Shown here: positions 7,915 to 15,932 of the stretch, piece after piece
Numbering within the stretch: the stretch's first letter is position 1
How the letters are laid out: every line of letters begins with the position of its first letter
Source: Candidatus Poribacteria bacterium
Lineage (GTDB): Bacteria; Poribacteria; WGA-4E; PCPOR2b
DNA length: 64,000 nt
NCBI GenBank assembly: GCA_022822785.1
Contig: JAJEAL010000070.1
Coordinates: 1 to 64,000, forward strand
Direction: 5' to 3'
The notes under the pieces: model-generated
Told to the model about the DNA's origin: nothing
Databases searched by the model: none
What the model saw: only the letters and a program-made list of their open reading frames with translations
Program-made: the position numbers and the translations under genes

Positions 7915-8940
7915 CTACAAACCTTTCAGCTCTGCGATAATCCTGTCACTCTTTAGCCGATTCCCATTACGTACATCAAGGAACTTCCAGCGGATAACCC
8001 CTGCCTCATCAATGATGTAGGTCATGGGACGTGCAATCCGACGATTCAAGGGATCTCTCGCATTATATGCCTCGATTGTTTCCAAATTCGCGTCGCTTAG
8101 CAACGGGAATGCGATGTCAACGTTACGCTGATTTTTTACCTTAGCAATCGCGCTCTTTGCCTGTGCTGCGTTATCTGTACTGATTGATAACAATTCAGCA
8201 CCCTCTGCTTGAATCGCTGCGTAATTCTGTTGCAACTCTCCGAGTTGCCCAATGCAGGTCGGTCACCACTCTCCCCGATCAAAAACCAACACAACCTTCT
8301 GCTTGCCCGCGTAATCTGCAAGCGCTACCATTTCTTCATCGCTATCAGGTAGGTTGAAATCTGGTGCTTGCACACCAACGACTAAGCCATCGCCCTCCGG
8401 AAGTTGGTCTGGATTGAGAGGGATTAGCTCGACCTGCACTTTCACCGTTTCGCCGACTGGAATAGGATCAACAACGAACTCCTGTTTCTCATATTCGTCG
8501 GGATCAATAGAGACCGTGAGCCCCTCGTTCGCGGTAACGTTTTCAAATTCAAAGACACCCGCTGCAGTTGTTAGTGCCTCTGAGGCAACCCCGGCTTCAT
8601 CGGTCAGTTGAACACGTACATTGCTGAGTGGCGCTTTAGTTATTTGATCCAATACGAGTCCGCGAACAGTGGTTACCACCTCTTCAACGTCGCCAACTTC
8701 TTCTGCCGGCATATCAGCTGGAATAACGGGATCCGGTTGCACGGTAGATTCGTCAACTTCTTCTACCGGCATATCAATCGGGATAACAGAATCCGGTTCC
8801 TCAGTTGATACCTCTGGTTCCACGGTTGTATCCGGCTCCACGATAGATTCGTCAGCGGTCCCACAACCGAGACACAACATTAGCATAGCTGCTAACAACA
8901 TGAGTAATTGCACTCTAGTTAATCGCTCTTTTATAGCCAT
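7915..8940 (-). CDS. Probable selenoprotein: lipoprotein AhpC/TSA peroxiredoxin-like, UGA at 8263-8265 read as Sec
   Basis: Two frames separated by a single in-frame TGA (8265-8263) form one protein of about 341 residues. Residues 1-25 are a lipoprotein signal with lipobox CLGC. An acidic Pro/Glu-rich linker with two near-repeats (PDSVIPIDMPVEEVDEST and PDPVIPADMPAEEVGD) follows. Next comes a carboxypeptidase-regulatory-like domain ('VRGLVLDQITKAPLSNVRV'), and then a thioredoxin-fold AhpC/TSA domain starting at 'GVQAPDFNLPD'. The TGA falls exactly where the peroxidatic Cys sits in the family motif RGxWCPxC: the product reads RGEW-U-PTC-IGQLGELQ. Downstream residues ('ELLSISTDN', 'FPLLSD', 'MTYIIDEAGVIRWKF') are intact peroxiredoxin sequence. 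A SECIS-like hairpin follows the TGA. The start overlaps the TlpA-like gene by 10 bases. The alternative is a nonsense mutation. Confidence 0.75.
8232..8248 (-). promoter_or_regulatory. Candidate bacterial SECIS hairpin
   Basis: On the minus strand, GCAACTC (8248-8242) and GAGTTGC (8238-8232) pair perfectly around a GGA loop (8241-8239). The loop begins 21 bases after the in-frame TGA (8265-8263). Bacterial SECIS elements are expected in this place, lie within the coding sequence, and need a G among the first two loop bases. All three conditions are met. The assignment as a SelB-binding element is inference. Confidence 0.65.
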
Positions 8941-9482
8941 TTTTTCAACTCACTTTCGTAGATTTTTTTATCGCCTTGTGCACCGTTGAATACCTTTACA
9001 ATCTCGCCATTACGATTAATAAGATAAGCAGCGGGTATTCCGGGCACTTGGTACTTCTGAATAATCTCGGAATCTGCTAGCAGAATCGGGTAGTTCATAT
9101 CGAAGCCTCTTGTACTCAGCTCTTCAGAAAAAAGCTCGATAGCTTCTAACCGTCCCTCCACGTCATCCGTGGAGATACCGATCATCTCAAATCCTTGTTC
9201 CCCAAACTGATCGTAGAGTTCAATGAAAAGCGGAATTTCTTCCTGACACGGTTGACACCACGTCGCCCAGAAATCAACGATGACAACTTTGCCCTGATAG
9301 TCTGAAAGGCTAACTTCTTCTAGTTCTGTGCTTAGCAGTGTGAAGCGTGGGGCAATTTGAAACGAAGGATTTGCATCTACACCTTCGGCACCTGTCATTT
9401 TGTCGCTTGTATCGTCTGAACACCCTAACGTCCCTAGTAAACAGAGAACGAGACCGAACAGACAAAGCCGTTTCCAATACAT
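8931..9482 (-). CDS. TlpA/ResA-like thioredoxin-fold lipoprotein
   Basis: A 183-residue protein with a lipoprotein signal (MYWKRLCLFGLVLCLLGTLG then C near residue 21) and one thioredoxin-like domain. The redox motif is 'FWATWCQPCQEEIPLF' (CxxC, no Sec), with the cis-Pro region in 'YQVPGIPAAYLINRNG'. Proteins of this group act as membrane-anchored periplasmic thiol-disulfide reductases. SD AGGAGG precedes ATG 9482. It is the first gene of the operon and its stop overlaps the selenoperoxiredoxin start by 10 bases, so it is a natural candidate electron donor for that protein (inference). A 20-bp palindrome lies about 70 bases upstream. Confidence 0.88.
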   Translation of the reverse strand: MYWKRLCLFGLVLCLLGTLGCSDDTSDKMTGAEGVDANPSFQIAPRFTLLSTELEEVSLSDYQGKVVIVDFWATWCQPCQEEIPLFIELYDQFGEQGFEMIGISTDDVEGRLEAIELFSEELSTRGFDMNYPILLADSEIIQKYQVPGIPAAYLINRNGEIVKVFNGAQGDKKIYESELKKWL

Positions 9483-9549
9483 ATACGCCTCCTAATGCTC
9501 AAAAAGCCAAGTTCTTCGGTGATTGCGTATCGAAGAAGCACGCTTTCAG

Positions 9550-9569
9550 CACAATTTGGTCAAATTGTG
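9550..9569. promoter_or_regulatory. Perfect 20-bp palindrome upstream of the redox operon
   Basis: CACAATTTGGTCAAATTGTG is a perfect inverted repeat (9-bp arms, 2-base centre), centred about 77 bases upstream of the TlpA-like start at 9482. It overlaps a possible -35 box (TTGACC on the minus strand). Size, symmetry and position fit an operator for a dimeric regulator. It has no T-run, so a terminator is unlikely. Confidence 0.45.
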
Positions 9570-9621
9570 AACACGCACACTGCACCATATAGGGCAAAAA
9601 ACATCGCTCATGTTGAGATTT

Positions 9622-9695
9622 AGTGCAAAGAAACCGAGTTTTTTCTTCAAAACTCGGTTTCTCTTCGTACTTTGCACTTTCTTTTTACATGAGCC
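9622..9695. repeat. Nested palindromic repeat, family B copy 1
   Basis: Inner arms 9629-9642 and 9649-9662 (core AAACCGAGTTTT / AAAACTCGGTTT) form a 14-bp perfect stem. Outer arms AGTGCAAAG (9622-9630) and CTTTGCACT (9670-9678) pair around it. The right tail up to 9695 (TTTGCAC, then CTTTTTACATGAGCC) recurs almost exactly near 57294-57322. It lies between the stop of the YCF48-like gene and the TlpA-like start and may also act as a terminator. Confidence 0.65.
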
Positions 9696-9702
9696 AAAAA
9701 CA

Positions 9703-10641
9703 TTAACCGAGCCGCAGAATAGTACCCTTCGATCCAACAATCCAAGCCCGTGCTTTATACAGACAGATGTCCAAGAGGTGCCATGTCGCACCACTTGGCT
9801 GCGGAGACCAGGTCCCCCCGGCGTCAGCTGTATGTAGGATAAGTCCATCTTCACCTACCGCCCAGCCCTCATTGGCATCTCGAAATGCGACGCCACGCAG
9901 ATTTTTGTATGTGCCACTTTTCTGGGAGGTCCAGTTCACGCCGCCATCGCTTGTGTGTAGAATTAGCCCACTCGTTCCAACGACCCAGCCGCTCTCTGAG
10001 TTGACGAAATAGACACCGAGCAGCGATTCTTCGGTATTGCTTCGCTGGGCGTGCCAGTTCTCACCACCGTTATTCGTGTGGAGGATTGTCCCTTCTTTCC
10101 CGACAGCCCACCCGTGCTTAGCATCGGCAAGATGTACAGCCCACAGATGCGGCACCGGTGGCGTATTTTGGCGGATCCATGTACCACCACCGTTATTCGT
10201 GTGAAGGATGGCGCCGCTACCGCCGACCGCCCACCCTTTCGTTTCATCCACAAAATAGATGTCGAGCAATCCGTTATCTGTATTGCTCTTTTGTGCTGTC
10301 CACGATCTGCCGCCGCTGCCTGTGTAGTGAATTTGCCCCCGGATGCTGACCGCCCAACCGTGGTTGGGGGTGGAGAAATGCACCTTATTAAGGGCGTTTG
10401 GGGTAATCGCTTTCTGCGGTGAGCGAACCTGCCACGTCAAACCGCCGTCTTCTGTGAACAACACCAAACCGTCCGTGCCGACTGTCCACCCCCGTTTCAC
10501 ATCAACGAAGTGGACACCGTACAGGTGCGCCTCTGTTCCCGACTCGATCTGTCCCCAGCCGGCCGGTGTTTTGTCGCCGCCGCAACCGACATAGCTGACA
10601 ATACAGATGAAGGTAATGACTGTACAAATATGTCTCCTCAA
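9703..10641 (-). CDS. YCF48/BNR-like beta-propeller lipoprotein
   Basis: About 312 residues. The start is TTG at 10641 (MRRHICTV), because GAGGAGG lies nine bases upstream and a lipoprotein signal follows at once (TVITFICIVSYVGC, acylated Cys near residue 20). A longer frame to 10746 adds a segment with no signal-peptide character. The mature protein is a run of about seven repeats of the form 'GWAVG..G.ILHT.DGG..W..Q.S', the signature of YCF48-like photosynthesis-system assembly factors and related sialidase-type propellers. In non-photosynthetic bacteria their role is unknown; they are usually surface or periplasmic. No linked operon partner is evident. Confidence 0.83.
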   Translation of the reverse strand: MRRHICTVITFICIVSYVGCGGDKTPAGWGQIESGTEAHLYGVHFVDVKRGWTVGTDGLVLFTEDGGLTWQVRSPQKAITPNALNKVHFSTPNHGWAVSIRGQIHYTGSGGRSWTAQKSNTDNGLLDIYFVDETKGWAVGGSGAILHTNNGGGTWIRQNTPPVPHLWAVHLADAKHGWAVGKEGTILHTNNGGENWHAQRSNTEESLLGVYFVNSESGWVVGTSGLILHTSDGGVNWTSQKSGTYKNLRGVAFRDANEGWAVGEDGLILHTADAGGTWSPQPSGATWHLLDICLYKARAWIVGSKGTILRLG

Positions 10642-10775
10642 GCTCTCTTTCCTCCTCAATTTTATGGCATTGAGTCTATGCCCCTGCAATTTTCGTGACA
10701 ACTTCAATCTTGACCCAGCTATCCCGTGATTCGGCGCATACCCCATTCCAACGGTCCTCGGTCAAATCGTTTTCT

Positions 10776-11807
10776 CTAAGAATAAGAGAATATGACCGCG
10801 CATATACAGAATACAACGGCACTTCCTACAGCAAATGGAAGTGTTTTATCCAGAACACCAAGTGCCTTTAGCAGTCCCATACCGATAACTAGATGAGCCA
10901 CGTAGAGCGTCAGAGCAAGTTGACCAGTTACTATGAGCGGTTTCGTCCACCTGACATCTGGATACTTCTCGGTTAGCATGAGACTGCCTCCAATGATTGC
11001 CGTGGCGATCCCACACATACCAAGGATATAAGGCAAGGTGAATAGCATCATCTCCCATTCAGAACCGTCTCCTCGGAAAGGGCGATTTGGTACCAACAGA
11101 ACATAGCGGAGTAGCGACGGAGCATAGCGAATCAGTAACCACGGAGTACACGAAACCAAGACAACAGCGATTCCACCGAAGAACATAACCTTCCGCACGT
11201 TAGGGGAGGACATCGTCTGTCGTCCTAAACGCATACCAATCAACAGAAAAGCGGTCCAGTAAAATATCCAGTGAAATCTAGAAACGTATAGACGAAAGAT
11301 CATACCTTCAACTGTCCAAGGATCGCTATCCCAAAGTGCTTCCCAATTCCGGATAATCTCATTGATGATTTTATAATGGTCAAAAATCAAAAACTGAAAT
11401 GCAGCCCAGATTGAGACGAAGATGAAGGCAAGCGGCCATAACCAACGGTTAGAAACTGTCAAAAGAAGCGCACCGATACCAATACAAATACTGTAGAAGC
11501 ATAGGAAGTTGTCATGCCAAATTACGTTACAACAGATACCGACTACTAATAGGGACGCAGTGCGTTTTATCAATCGCTTTCGGCTATCCGCAGATTTGTG
11601 AGCACCGCTCGTTCTTTGATCCCGTTGCTTCAGGAGGGATATACCGACGCCACCCAATCCCAAAAAAGCTACGATAGCACCTCCTCGGATTAAGTCATAT
11701 AGCAAATCGAGTTCAACGTGTTCAACATCTCCACTAAAATTTGCGACCACCAGCCCAAACAACGCAAGAGATCTGGCAAAATCGTAACCGGCGATACGGG
11801 TGCACAT
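10776..11807 (-). CDS. Multi-pass membrane protein, DUF418/YeiB-like
   Basis: A 343-residue integral membrane protein with about eight to ten predicted helices. The opening 'RIAGYDFARSLALFGLVVANF' and the closing 'IVTGQLALTLYVAHLVIGMGLLKALG' are the two characteristic segments of the DUF418/YeiB and DUF1624 acyltransferase-like group. Members are thought to be membrane acyltransferases or transporters, without a settled substrate. SD GGAGTGG precedes ATG 11807. The gene ends 22 bases before the aminotransferase start region on the same strand, but the order (aminotransferase upstream) suggests co-transcription is possible. Confidence 0.72.
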   Translation of the reverse strand: MCTRIAGYDFARSLALFGLVVANFSGDVEHVELDLLYDLIRGGAIVAFLGLGGVGISLLKQRDQRTSGAHKSADSRKRLIKRTASLLVVGICCNVIWHDNFLCFYSICIGIGALLLTVSNRWLWPLAFIFVSIWAAFQFLIFDHYKIINEIIRNWEALWDSDPWTVEGMIFRLYVSRFHWIFYWTAFLLIGMRLGRQTMSSPNVRKVMFFGGIAVVLVSCTPWLLIRYAPSLLRYVLLVPNRPFRGDGSEWEMMLFTLPYILGMCGIATAIIGGSLMLTEKYPDVRWTKPLIVTGQLALTLYVAHLVIGMGLLKALGVLDKTLPFAVGSAVVFCICAVIFSYS

Positions 11808-11828
11808 TTAATCCACTCCGTTTCAATG

Positions 11829-13046
11829 CTAAATCTTTTCTCCTATTCGCATCAATCGGTCGGCAGCTTCACGTAAGGTCGCTTCGTCTTTGCTGAACAT
11901 AAATCGCAGCTTCGTTTTACCGAGTTCCGGGCGGCTATAGAAACTTGACCCCGGCACCCCGCCGACACCCATTTCTTTTACAAGCCAGTGTGCAAACTCG
12001 GTATCATCGGAAAAACCGAAATTGCTGATGTCGGTCATGATGTAGTACGCGCCTTCGGGGATATAGCACTGAAAACCCGCTTCCCTCAACAAAGCTGAAA
12101 ATAGCTTGCGATTCTCATCATATTTTCTGACCAGCTCGCGGTAGTATTCCTGTCCCAGCTGCAGGGCAACCACTCCGGCTTGCTGTAACGGATGGGGCGC
12201 CCCGACCGTCAAGAAATCGTGCATCTTGCGGATCGCGTTTGCGAGATATTCGGGTGCGATGACGTAACCGAGTCGCCAACCGGTCATCGAGTAGGTTTTG
12301 CTTAGCCCTGAAACGGTGATGGTTCGACCTCGCATCTCCGGCAAAGAACCGATGCTGATATGCGGACGTTCATCGTAGATCATGTGTTCATAGATCTCGT
12401 CCGTTACAGCGAGGGTATCAAACTCGCAGCAGAGTGCAGCAATCTCTTTCAGTTCCGCGCAGGTAAATACTTTTCCGATCGGATTGCTAGGGGTATTCAG
12501 CACGATTGCCTTTGTGTTTGGGCTGAAAGCGTTACGCAACTCGTCGGGGTCGTAGGTAAAGATATCGCCTCTCTCCGGGCAGCGTGTCTCTCGCAGCGGC
12601 ACATAGATGGGCGTCGCGCCGGAGATGATTGTATCGGGACCGTAGTTCTCATAGAACGGCTCAAAGATGATAATTTCATCGCCGGGGTTGATGATCGCTA
12701 GCAGCGACGACATCATCCCCTCCGTCGAACCACAAGTGACAGTAACATTCCGATCCGGATCCGTCGGAATGCCGTTAAACGCCGTAACCTTGTGAGCAAT
12801 CGCCTCACGAAATTTTGGTGTTCCCCACGTGATACTGTATTGATTGTATCCCGCGTGGATGGCGTCAATTGCGGCAGCCTTCACCTCATCGGGCGGTTCA
12901 AATCCGGGTGTCCCTTGCGAAAGGTTGATTGCACCGTAACGGTTGCAAAGCTGTGTCATGCCCCGGATGACCGATTCCGTGAACAGGGTCGATTTATGTG
13001 AGATCATCGGTTTTGCGGTTGATAATCCGTTTTTCATATCGATCAC
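11829..13046 (-). CDS. Class I/II PLP-dependent aminotransferase
   Basis: A 405-residue fold-type I aminotransferase of the aspartate/aromatic aminotransferase group. The PLP lysine is in 'SGLSKTYSMTGWRLGY', 'NTPSNPIGKVF' carries the Asn that contacts the cofactor, and 'VTDEIYEHMIYD' carries the Asp/Tyr pair. A conserved Arg for the substrate carboxylate is in 'KLRFMFS'. The GTG start at 13046 is used here; ATG at 13037 is a possible alternative because AAGG lies 4 or 13 bases upstream respectively. It follows the Gfo/Idh gene by six bases, so the two are probably one unit. Substrate not determined. Confidence 0.88.
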   Translation of the reverse strand: MIDMKNGLSTAKPMISHKSTLFTESVIRGMTQLCNRYGAINLSQGTPGFEPPDEVKAAAIDAIHAGYNQYSITWGTPKFREAIAHKVTAFNGIPTDPDRNVTVTCGSTEGMMSSLLAIINPGDEIIIFEPFYENYGPDTIISGATPIYVPLRETRCPERGDIFTYDPDELRNAFSPNTKAIVLNTPSNPIGKVFTCAELKEIAALCCEFDTLAVTDEIYEHMIYDERPHISIGSLPEMRGRTITVSGLSKTYSMTGWRLGYVIAPEYLANAIRKMHDFLTVGAPHPLQQAGVVALQLGQEYYRELVRKYDENRKLFSALLREAGFQCYIPEGAYYIMTDISNFGFSDDTEFAHWLVKEMGVGGVPGSSFYSRPELGKTKLRFMFSKDEATLREAADRLMRIGEKI

Positions 13047-13052
13047 ACCGCC

Positions 13053-14111
13053 TTACGGATGCATTGACTCCCCACGAAGCAGGAATGCACGAATATCATA
13101 TCTGCCCGGACGTTCAACCGGCAAGTCACCGTTCTCGATCATCACTTCCAGCGGTGACGCGTGGGTGCGGACCGGCATCTGTACCACTTCATGTAGTCGC
13201 GCAGAGTCGTAGATTGCCATGATAATCTCCACAGCCGCGCGTCCGTTTATCGCCTCGCCCCGATGCCCGCTTCTCCCTTCGATCCATGAGAGCAGCTCTC
13301 GGACTTGCGCCACGGACGGATTTTCGCCCGCCGCGCGACGGTCTTCCCATTCCGCCCGTTTGCTGTTGAGCAGGAGGGCTCGTTGTTCGGTCAGATCTAT
13401 GATACCGTCGGAACCGTAGATAATCCCGCCTTGGTAGTTGGGACCCGCAATCTCCTGAAGCAGCAATCCGATGCAGCCCCCCTGGAAGCCAACAATCCCC
13501 GCGCTTCGATCTTCGATTGGGATATCGCGCTCGTAACGCTCCGTCTTGCGCTCAACATTGCCGAGAACCCATTCGGCATCAGGATCGCCGAGAACATAAC
13601 GCATCATGTCAAACAGATGTGAGCAGTCGTTCAGGAGACCTTGACCACCCTTGCACACAATTTGGCGGGGTTCGCCGATGGCACCGTTAGCAATCAGTTG
13701 ACGGGCATCCGTCCAGACCGGGTTAAACCGGCGTTGATGTGCGATTGCAACTTTCACACTGTTTCGCTGCGCTGCGATTAGCATCTCGTCGCACTCGCCG
13801 AGATTGGTCGCCATCGGTTTCTCACAGAGCACCGCTTTCGGCTGCCGTGCACAAGCGGCAATTGTCATAGGCGCGTGGAGCCTGTGCCATGTCGCCACAC
13901 TTACGATGTCGAGGTTCTCTTTGTCGAGCATCTCGCGGGGATCGAGGTAGCGCGTTTGGATATTGTAGCTTTCCCCGAAAGCGTTCAGTGCCTCCTCAAC
14001 GGGGTCGGCGATAGCGACGATTTCAACCTCTTCGACACCTTGATAGCCTAGCGCATGCAACCTCGCGATGCCGCCACAACCGATAATTCCAACACGATAT
14101 TTATCTGACAT
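13053..14111 (-). CDS. Gfo/Idh/MocA family oxidoreductase
   Basis: A 352-residue NAD(P)-dependent oxidoreductase. The N-terminal Rossmann motif is 'VGIIGCGGIARLHALGY' and the family signature 'CEKPMATNLGECDEM' supplies the catalytic Lys. The C-terminal alpha/beta domain carries 'NDCSHLFDMMRYVLGDP', with the usual active-site Asp/His. These enzymes oxidise or reduce sugars or inositols. SD GAGAGGAAC precedes ATG 14111. It is followed within six bases by the aminotransferase, a pairing found in amino-sugar pathways. That the two act together is inference. Confidence 0.88.
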   Translation of the reverse strand: MSDKYRVGIIGCGGIARLHALGYQGVEEVEIVAIADPVEEALNAFGESYNIQTRYLDPREMLDKENLDIVSVATWHRLHAPMTIAACARQPKAVLCEKPMATNLGECDEMLIAAQRNSVKVAIAHQRRFNPVWTDARQLIANGAIGEPRQIVCKGGQGLLNDCSHLFDMMRYVLGDPDAEWVLGNVERKTERYERDIPIEDRSAGIVGFQGGCIGLLLQEIAGPNYQGGIIYGSDGIIDLTEQRALLLNSKRAEWEDRRAAGENPSVAQVRELLSWIEGRSGHRGEAINGRAAVEIIMAIYDSARLHEVVQMPVRTHASPLEVMIENGDLPVERPGRYDIRAFLLRGESMHP

Positions 14112-14249
14112 GTTATTGGTTCCTCTCTTAATTAACGCAAGTTACGACGCGTTGTTTCAATGCTTGTCTGAGTCGTGAAACGGAATACGTAAAAAGTTCA
14201 TTATGGGTTCATTGATTCATTTCGTCCTAGCGAGGTCGGCGATTTGCAC

Positions 14250-14281
14250 ATAGGTTACGGCATACGGAGTATGCCTACTAC
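14250..14281. repeat. Dispersed palindromic repeat, family A copy 1
   Basis: A 32-base unit with the core GGCATACGGAGTATGCC (7-bp stem, GGA loop), flanked by ATAGGTTAC and TACTAC. It is identical to 30936-30967. Shortened or decayed copies lie at 29952-29973 and 36890-36908. It is in the gap before the MDR reductase stop. Confidence 0.75.
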
Positions 14282-14290
14282 ATGGGTAAA

Positions 14291-15298
14291 TTAGGTGACT
14301 TTGACCAGTTGCTTACCGATATTACTGCCCTTCAACATCCCGATGAAAGCGGCGGGCGCATTTTCAAACCCCTCTGTTACTTCCTCCCTGTATTTCAATT
14401 TTCCAGCCTGAATCCACTCCGCCATCTGTCGAAGACCGTCATCATGTTTGTCCGCAAACTCAAAGACAAGAAAGCCCTCTATTTTCGCTCGTTTGACAAT
14501 GAGGTGCCACAGAAAGCGGGGCCCCTGTTCTGGATTTTCTAGATTATATTGGGAGATTTGACCGCAGATAGCTACCCGCGCTTTAACGTTAATCAATGGG
14601 AAAACGGCATCGGTAATCTCACCACCGACGTTGTCGAAATACGCGTCTATTCCGTCCGGGCACTGCTCTACTAGCTTTGCGCTGTAATCCGCAGTGGTTT
14701 TGTAATTAAACGCGGCATCAAAGCCGAGCTCGTCCACGACGTAATCCACCTTCTCGTCGCTGCCGGCACTTCCGACAGCGCGGCAACCCTTTATCTTCGC
14801 AATCTGCCCCACCGCAGAACCGACCGCTCCCGCCGCTGCGGATACAAAAACCGTTTCTCCCGCTTGTGGATTGCAGAGCTCCAACAAACCGAAATATGCC
14901 GTCAACCCCGGCATACCGAGAATTCCTAAAGATGTCGATATGGGCGCAAGGGCGAGATCTACCTTCCTCAGATTACTTCCGTCGGACACCCCATACTCCT
15001 GCCAGCCCAGTCCTCCGGTAGCGAAGTCCCCCACCTGAAAATCGGGGTGTTTGGAAGCGATAACTTCGCCGACCACGGTGCCGACCATCACTTCGCCGAT
15101 TTGCACGTTTGGCGCGTAGGAGGCTCTATCGTTCATACGTCCACGCATGTACGGGTCTACAGACAGATAATTTGTGTGGACAAGTACCTCCCTATCTGTG
15201 GGGGTAGGAATCGGCTCAGTCACTAGGTCGAAATCTGATAGTTTTGGATAGCCAATAGGTCTTGCAGCTAAAGTAATTTTTCGATTAACGCTTGGCAT
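14291..15298 (-). CDS. MDR-family NADPH-dependent oxidoreductase (leukotriene B4 dehydrogenase/CurA-like)
   Basis: A zinc-independent medium-chain reductase of about 335 residues. 'LSVDPYMRGRM' and 'VGEVIASKHPDFQVGD' are hallmarks of the prostaglandin reductase/CurA (YncB) subfamily, and the cofactor motif 'AAAGAVGSAVGQIAKIKG' supports NADP binding. These enzymes reduce the double bond of alpha,beta-unsaturated ketones or aldehydes. The start ATG 15298 is chosen (MPSVNRKITLAARP) because GGAGGAAAT lies directly upstream; a longer frame to 15361 would overlap the Fur gene. It ends at 14291, just after repeat family A. Confidence 0.88.
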   Translation of the reverse strand: MPSVNRKITLAARPIGYPKLSDFDLVTEPIPTPTDREVLVHTNYLSVDPYMRGRMNDRASYAPNVQIGEVMVGTVVGEVIASKHPDFQVGDFATGGLGWQEYGVSDGSNLRKVDLALAPISTSLGILGMPGLTAYFGLLELCNPQAGETVFVSAAAGAVGSAVGQIAKIKGCRAVGSAGSDEKVDYVVDELGFDAAFNYKTTADYSAKLVEQCPDGIDAYFDNVGGEITDAVFPLINVKARVAICGQISQYNLENPEQGPRFLWHLIVKRAKIEGFLVFEFADKHDDGLRQMAEWIQAGKLKYREEVTEGFENAPAAFIGMLKGSNIGKQLVKVT

Positions 15299-15339
15299 TG
15301 AAATATTTCCTCCGTAACAGGCATTCCGGATATAATCAG

Positions 15340-15801
15340 TTAGATGCCGTCTTTCTGGCATTCGACACAGTATCCCAAGATTTCATTTCTGTATTTTACC
15401 GCTTTGAACTGATGTATATTACACACCTCTTCTTGGAGCGCATCGATTTCTGGACTTTCAAACTCAATGATACTACTGCACCGCAGACAGATTAGGTGGG
15501 CATGTTCTTGCTGTGAGTGAATGTGTTCATAATGAGACTGTTTCTGTGCATCAATTACCTCTGCCAACAGCCCACTTTTGACAAGCAGCGGCAAGGTCCG
15601 ATAGATTGTCGCACGCGAAGCCGCATATCCGTTTTGTCGCATACGCACCAGCAGGTCATCAGCGCGGAAATGGTCATCGTAAGCAAAAACCTGTTCAAGG
15701 ATGTTCCGCCGCTCCGTGGTGAATCGGAGGGCGTTATTTTGTAGGTATTTGTTAAATCGTTGTACAATCTGTGGAGGAATTGTTTGCTTCTCTTCTTGCA
15801 T
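15340..15801 (-). CDS. Fur-family metal-responsive regulator
   Basis: A 153-residue Fur/PerR/Zur-type protein. The winged-helix half contains 'TTERRNILEQVFAYDDHFRADDLLVRM' and 'ASRATIYRTLPLLVKSGLL'. The metal-binding half has 'HSQQEHAHLICLRC' and a C-terminal 'CVEC', forming the two CxxC structural zinc pairs. SD TAGGAG precedes ATG 15801. It may regulate iron, zinc or peroxide genes; the subclass cannot be decided, although the HxHxxC segment and the second CxxC resemble Fur and PerR. The MDR reductase lies immediately downstream, with its start 41 bases after the Fur stop. Confidence 0.9.
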   Translation of the reverse strand: MQEEKQTIPPQIVQRFNKYLQNNALRFTTERRNILEQVFAYDDHFRADDLLVRMRQNGYAASRATIYRTLPLLVKSGLLAEVIDAQKQSHYEHIHSQQEHAHLICLRCSSIIEFESPEIDALQEEVCNIHQFKAVKYRNEILGYCVECQKDGI

Positions 15802-15876
15802 GATAGGAATCTCCTACTTGTTTTTGACAAATATATTTTTGAACGGTCAACCTGTTTTTGCACACAAAACCTTTGC

Positions 15877-15900
15877 AGGGAACGCAAATCTGCGTTCCCT
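15877..15900. repeat. Palindromic repeat, family C copy 1
   Basis: AGGGAACGCA (15877-15886) and TGCGTTCCCT (15891-15900) form a perfect 10-bp stem with an AATC loop. Related copies lie at 20731-20754 and 31074-31095. It sits between the MGMT stop and the Fur start. Confidence 0.65.
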
Positions 15901-15932
15901 ACGATAGTTGCAATACAGATTTTTCGGAGTAT

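Noticed and set aside
8263-8265. Idea that TGA is a sense codon for Trp or Gly throughout the genome
   Set aside because: Other genes end at TGA in expected places, including the overlap stops, so a global recoding is unlikely.
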